This document shows positions 36,448 through 37,641 of a stretch of DNA of 37,641 nt, piece after piece (position 1 is the first letter of the stretch; every line of letters starts with the position of its first letter). Both the position numbers and the translations under genes were made by a program. The DNA lies in the NCBI GenBank assembly GCA_029941885.1, contig JAPYTP010000013.1, positions 16,972-54,612 on the forward strand, written 5' to 3'. This DNA is from Myxococcota bacterium (GTDB lineage Bacteria > Myxococcota_A > UBA9160 > UBA4427). The notes beneath the pieces were generated by a model that saw only the letters and a program-made list of their open reading frames with translations, had not been told where the DNA came from and ran no database searches.

Positions 36448-37136
36448 TCTGCGTCTCCTCCATTGCTGCCATCATCATCGCCATCATCGTCGCCATCGCG
36501 AGACGGGGCACTCGCCAGTCGAGCCTGAAGGCTCTCGACCGCGTCCTTCGTGATGAGCAGATTCTTGTGTCGCAGGAGGTCGTAGACGTTCACGCCCTCG
36601 GACCGAACCACGCTGACACCCGGCAGGTTTCGCGCCGAGGCTTCGATAGTTGGATTCGCCTCGGCGATGACGATCAGGGTCGAGCCCTCGCCTAGACCGA
36701 GTGAACTCAGAATCTCGATCACTCGTTTGGTCTGGTACCCATCGACCTGCAGCTCGTCGACGACGGTCATCGTCGACTCCTGCACCCGCTGGGACAACGC
36801 CGAAAGGAGTGCCGCTCGGCGGACCTTCTTGGGGAGCTTGTGCGAATAGCCACGGGGGACCGGACCAAAGACGACTCCGCCGCCCTGGAACTGCGCCGCA
36901 CGAATCGTACCCTGGCGTGCTCGCCCTGTTCCCTTCTGGCGATACGGTTTCGCGCCACCACCAGAGACCAGCGCACGGTTCTTCGTACTATGGGTGCCGG
37001 AACGCCGCTCGGAGAGTTGGCGCCGGACCTCGGCATGATAGAGGTGAGGCTTGACCTCACGCTCGAAGACCGAAGAGGACAGGTCGAGTGACCCTGCCTT
37101 CTTGTTCTCGAGATTGACGACGTCGATCGTGGCCAT
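36444..37136 (-). CDS. rplD: 50S ribosomal protein L4 with acidic C-terminal tail
   Basis: 230 residues. The tunnel loop is recognisable ([20 protein letters not shown], then [13 protein letters not shown]), and the C-terminal globular part has [19 protein letters not shown]. In E. coli L4 also represses the S10 operon. ATG 37136 follows the rpsJ stop by two bases, where rplC normally lies. The last 20 residues form an Asp/Gly/Asn tail ([17 protein letters not shown]), encoded by a GATGAT-rich repeat and unusual for a basic ribosomal protein. Confidence 0.97.
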   Translation of the reverse strand: MATIDVVNLENKKAGSLDLSSSVFEREVKPHLYHAEVRRQLSERRSGTHSTKNRALVSGGGAKPYRQKGTGRARQGTIRAAQFQGGGVVFGPVPRGYSHKLPKKVRRAALLSALSQRVQESTMTVVDELQVDGYQTKRVIEILSSLGLGEGSTLIVIAEANPTIEASARNLPGVSVVRSEGVNVYDLLRHKNLLITKDAVESLQARLASAPSRDGDDDGDDDGSNGGDAE

Positions 37137-37138
37137 GG

Positions 37139-37456
37139 CTACAGCTTGATCTCCACGTCGACGCCGGCTGCGAGTTCGAGCTTCATCAGCGCGTCGACCG
37201 TCTGGGGTGTGGGATCGAGAATGTCGATCAGCCGTTTGTGAGTCCGAAGCTCGAACTGCTCCCGTGACTTCTTGTCGATATGCGGGCCCTTCAGAACGGT
37301 CCACTTGTTCTTGCTCGTCGGAAGCGGAATGGGACCCGCGACGCGGGCACCGGTGCGCACAGCCGTATCCACGATCTCACCGGCGCTCTGATCGAGCAGC
37401 TTGTAGTCGTAGGCCTTCATGCGAATTCGAATCTTTGTTGCCTTGGCATTTGCCAT
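37139..37456 (-). CDS. rpsJ: 30S ribosomal protein S10
   Basis: 105 residues; [39 protein letters not shown] and [20 protein letters not shown] are diagnostic. ATG 37456 has GGAG seven bases upstream. It heads the ribosomal cluster after tuf; S10 also acts in NusB-dependent antitermination in E. coli. Confidence 0.98.
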   Translation of the reverse strand: MANAKATKIRIRMKAYDYKLLDQSAGEIVDTAVRTGARVAGPIPLPTSKNKWTVLKGPHIDKKSREQFELRTHKRLIDILDPTPQTVDALMKLELAAGVDVEIKL

Positions 37457-37551
37457 GGATTTTCTCCGTCTATTGCCTCGGGTCGGTCAAACCGCCCAGA
37501 CCTCCAGCACTCGAACCACGTGGACCCTGTATGACCAGAGTCGTCGGCCCA

Positions 37552-37580
37552 GCAAGATCCCGCGCACCGCGGGGGCTTGC
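37552..37580 (-). promoter_or_regulatory. Hairpin in the tuf-rpsJ gap
   Basis: GCAAG/CTTGC (5 bp), a 2x2 internal loop, then CCCGCG/CGCGGG (6 bp) with a 3-base loop, seven bases after the tuf stop. No T-run follows, so it is not a standard terminator; it may be a processing site or part of an S10-operon leader. The rest of this 131-base gap shows no confident promoter. Confidence 0.4.
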
Positions 37581-37587
37581 GAAACAG

Positions 37588-37641
37588 CTACTCGATCACT
37601 TCCGCAACGACTCCGGAGCCGACGGTCCGACCGCCCTCCCG
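37588..37641 (-). CDS. tuf: Elongation factor Tu, last 17 codons (truncated at right edge)
   Basis: Only the C-terminus is in the window: REGGRTVGSGVVAEVIE followed by TAG. The REGGRTVGAGVV-like ending is universal in EF-Tu, and tuf normally precedes rpsJ. Everything upstream lies outside the window. Confidence 0.93.
   Translation of the reverse strand, partial: REGGRTVGSGVVAEVIE

Overview
The window carries one uninterrupted run of genes, all on the minus strand. In transcription order it goes from the last codons of tuf at the right edge to an unfinished SbcC/YhaN-like ATPase at the left edge. GC is high (about 60% by eye), GTG and TTG starts are common, and many neighbours share 1- or 4-base stop/start overlaps. 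Signal peptidase I, an FtsB/DivIC-like protein, a membrane-anchored SPOR protein, a RmlD-type reductase and the lepA-lepB pair suggest a Gram-negative, deltaproteobacteria-grade bacterium. A PyrR-led pyr operon and a type-2 LeuA are less usual there. The lineage is inferred from gene content only. The right edge falls in tuf, a gene often duplicated, and the left edge in a tandem repeat, so the window may be a whole metagenomic contig.

Right part (about 23.4-37.6 kb): the fused S10-spc-alpha ribosomal protein cluster: tuf, rpsJ, rplD, rplW, rplB, rpsS, rplV, rpsC, rplP, rpmC, rpsQ, rplN, rplE, rpsH, rplF, rplR, rpsE, rpmD, rplO, secY, adk, map, rpmJ, rpsM, rpsK, rpsD, rpoA, rplQ. Order is canonical, but rplC (L3), rplX (L24) and rpsN (S14) are missing from their usual slots; the first two slots are only 2 bases wide. 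infA is also absent before rpmJ.

Middle (15-23.4 kb): a TlpA/ResA-like thioredoxin that seems to start at CTG behind a perfect Shine-Dalgarno, an FtsB/DivIC-like protein, argS, a SPOR protein, a dTDP-4-dehydrorhamnose reductase, lepA and lepB, then pyrR-pyrB-pyrC-carA-carB for the first steps of UMP synthesis. Just before the pyrR Shine-Dalgarno lies a hairpin with the core of the PyrR-binding loop consensus, which points to translational feedback by PyrR.

Left part (1-8.3 kb): recG, then a 400-base leader and leuA, then a YhaO/SbcD-like phosphoesterase overlapping a YhaN/SbcC-like ATPase. The leuA leader holds the parts of a leucine attenuator: a promoter, a 41-residue peptide with ten leucines in twelve codons, a G-rich segment that can pair with the 5' arm of the terminator, and a 13-bp terminator stem followed by TTTT. 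This attenuator and the PyrR hairpin are the two best-supported regulatory systems here; the missing ribosomal genes are the most unusual architectural feature.
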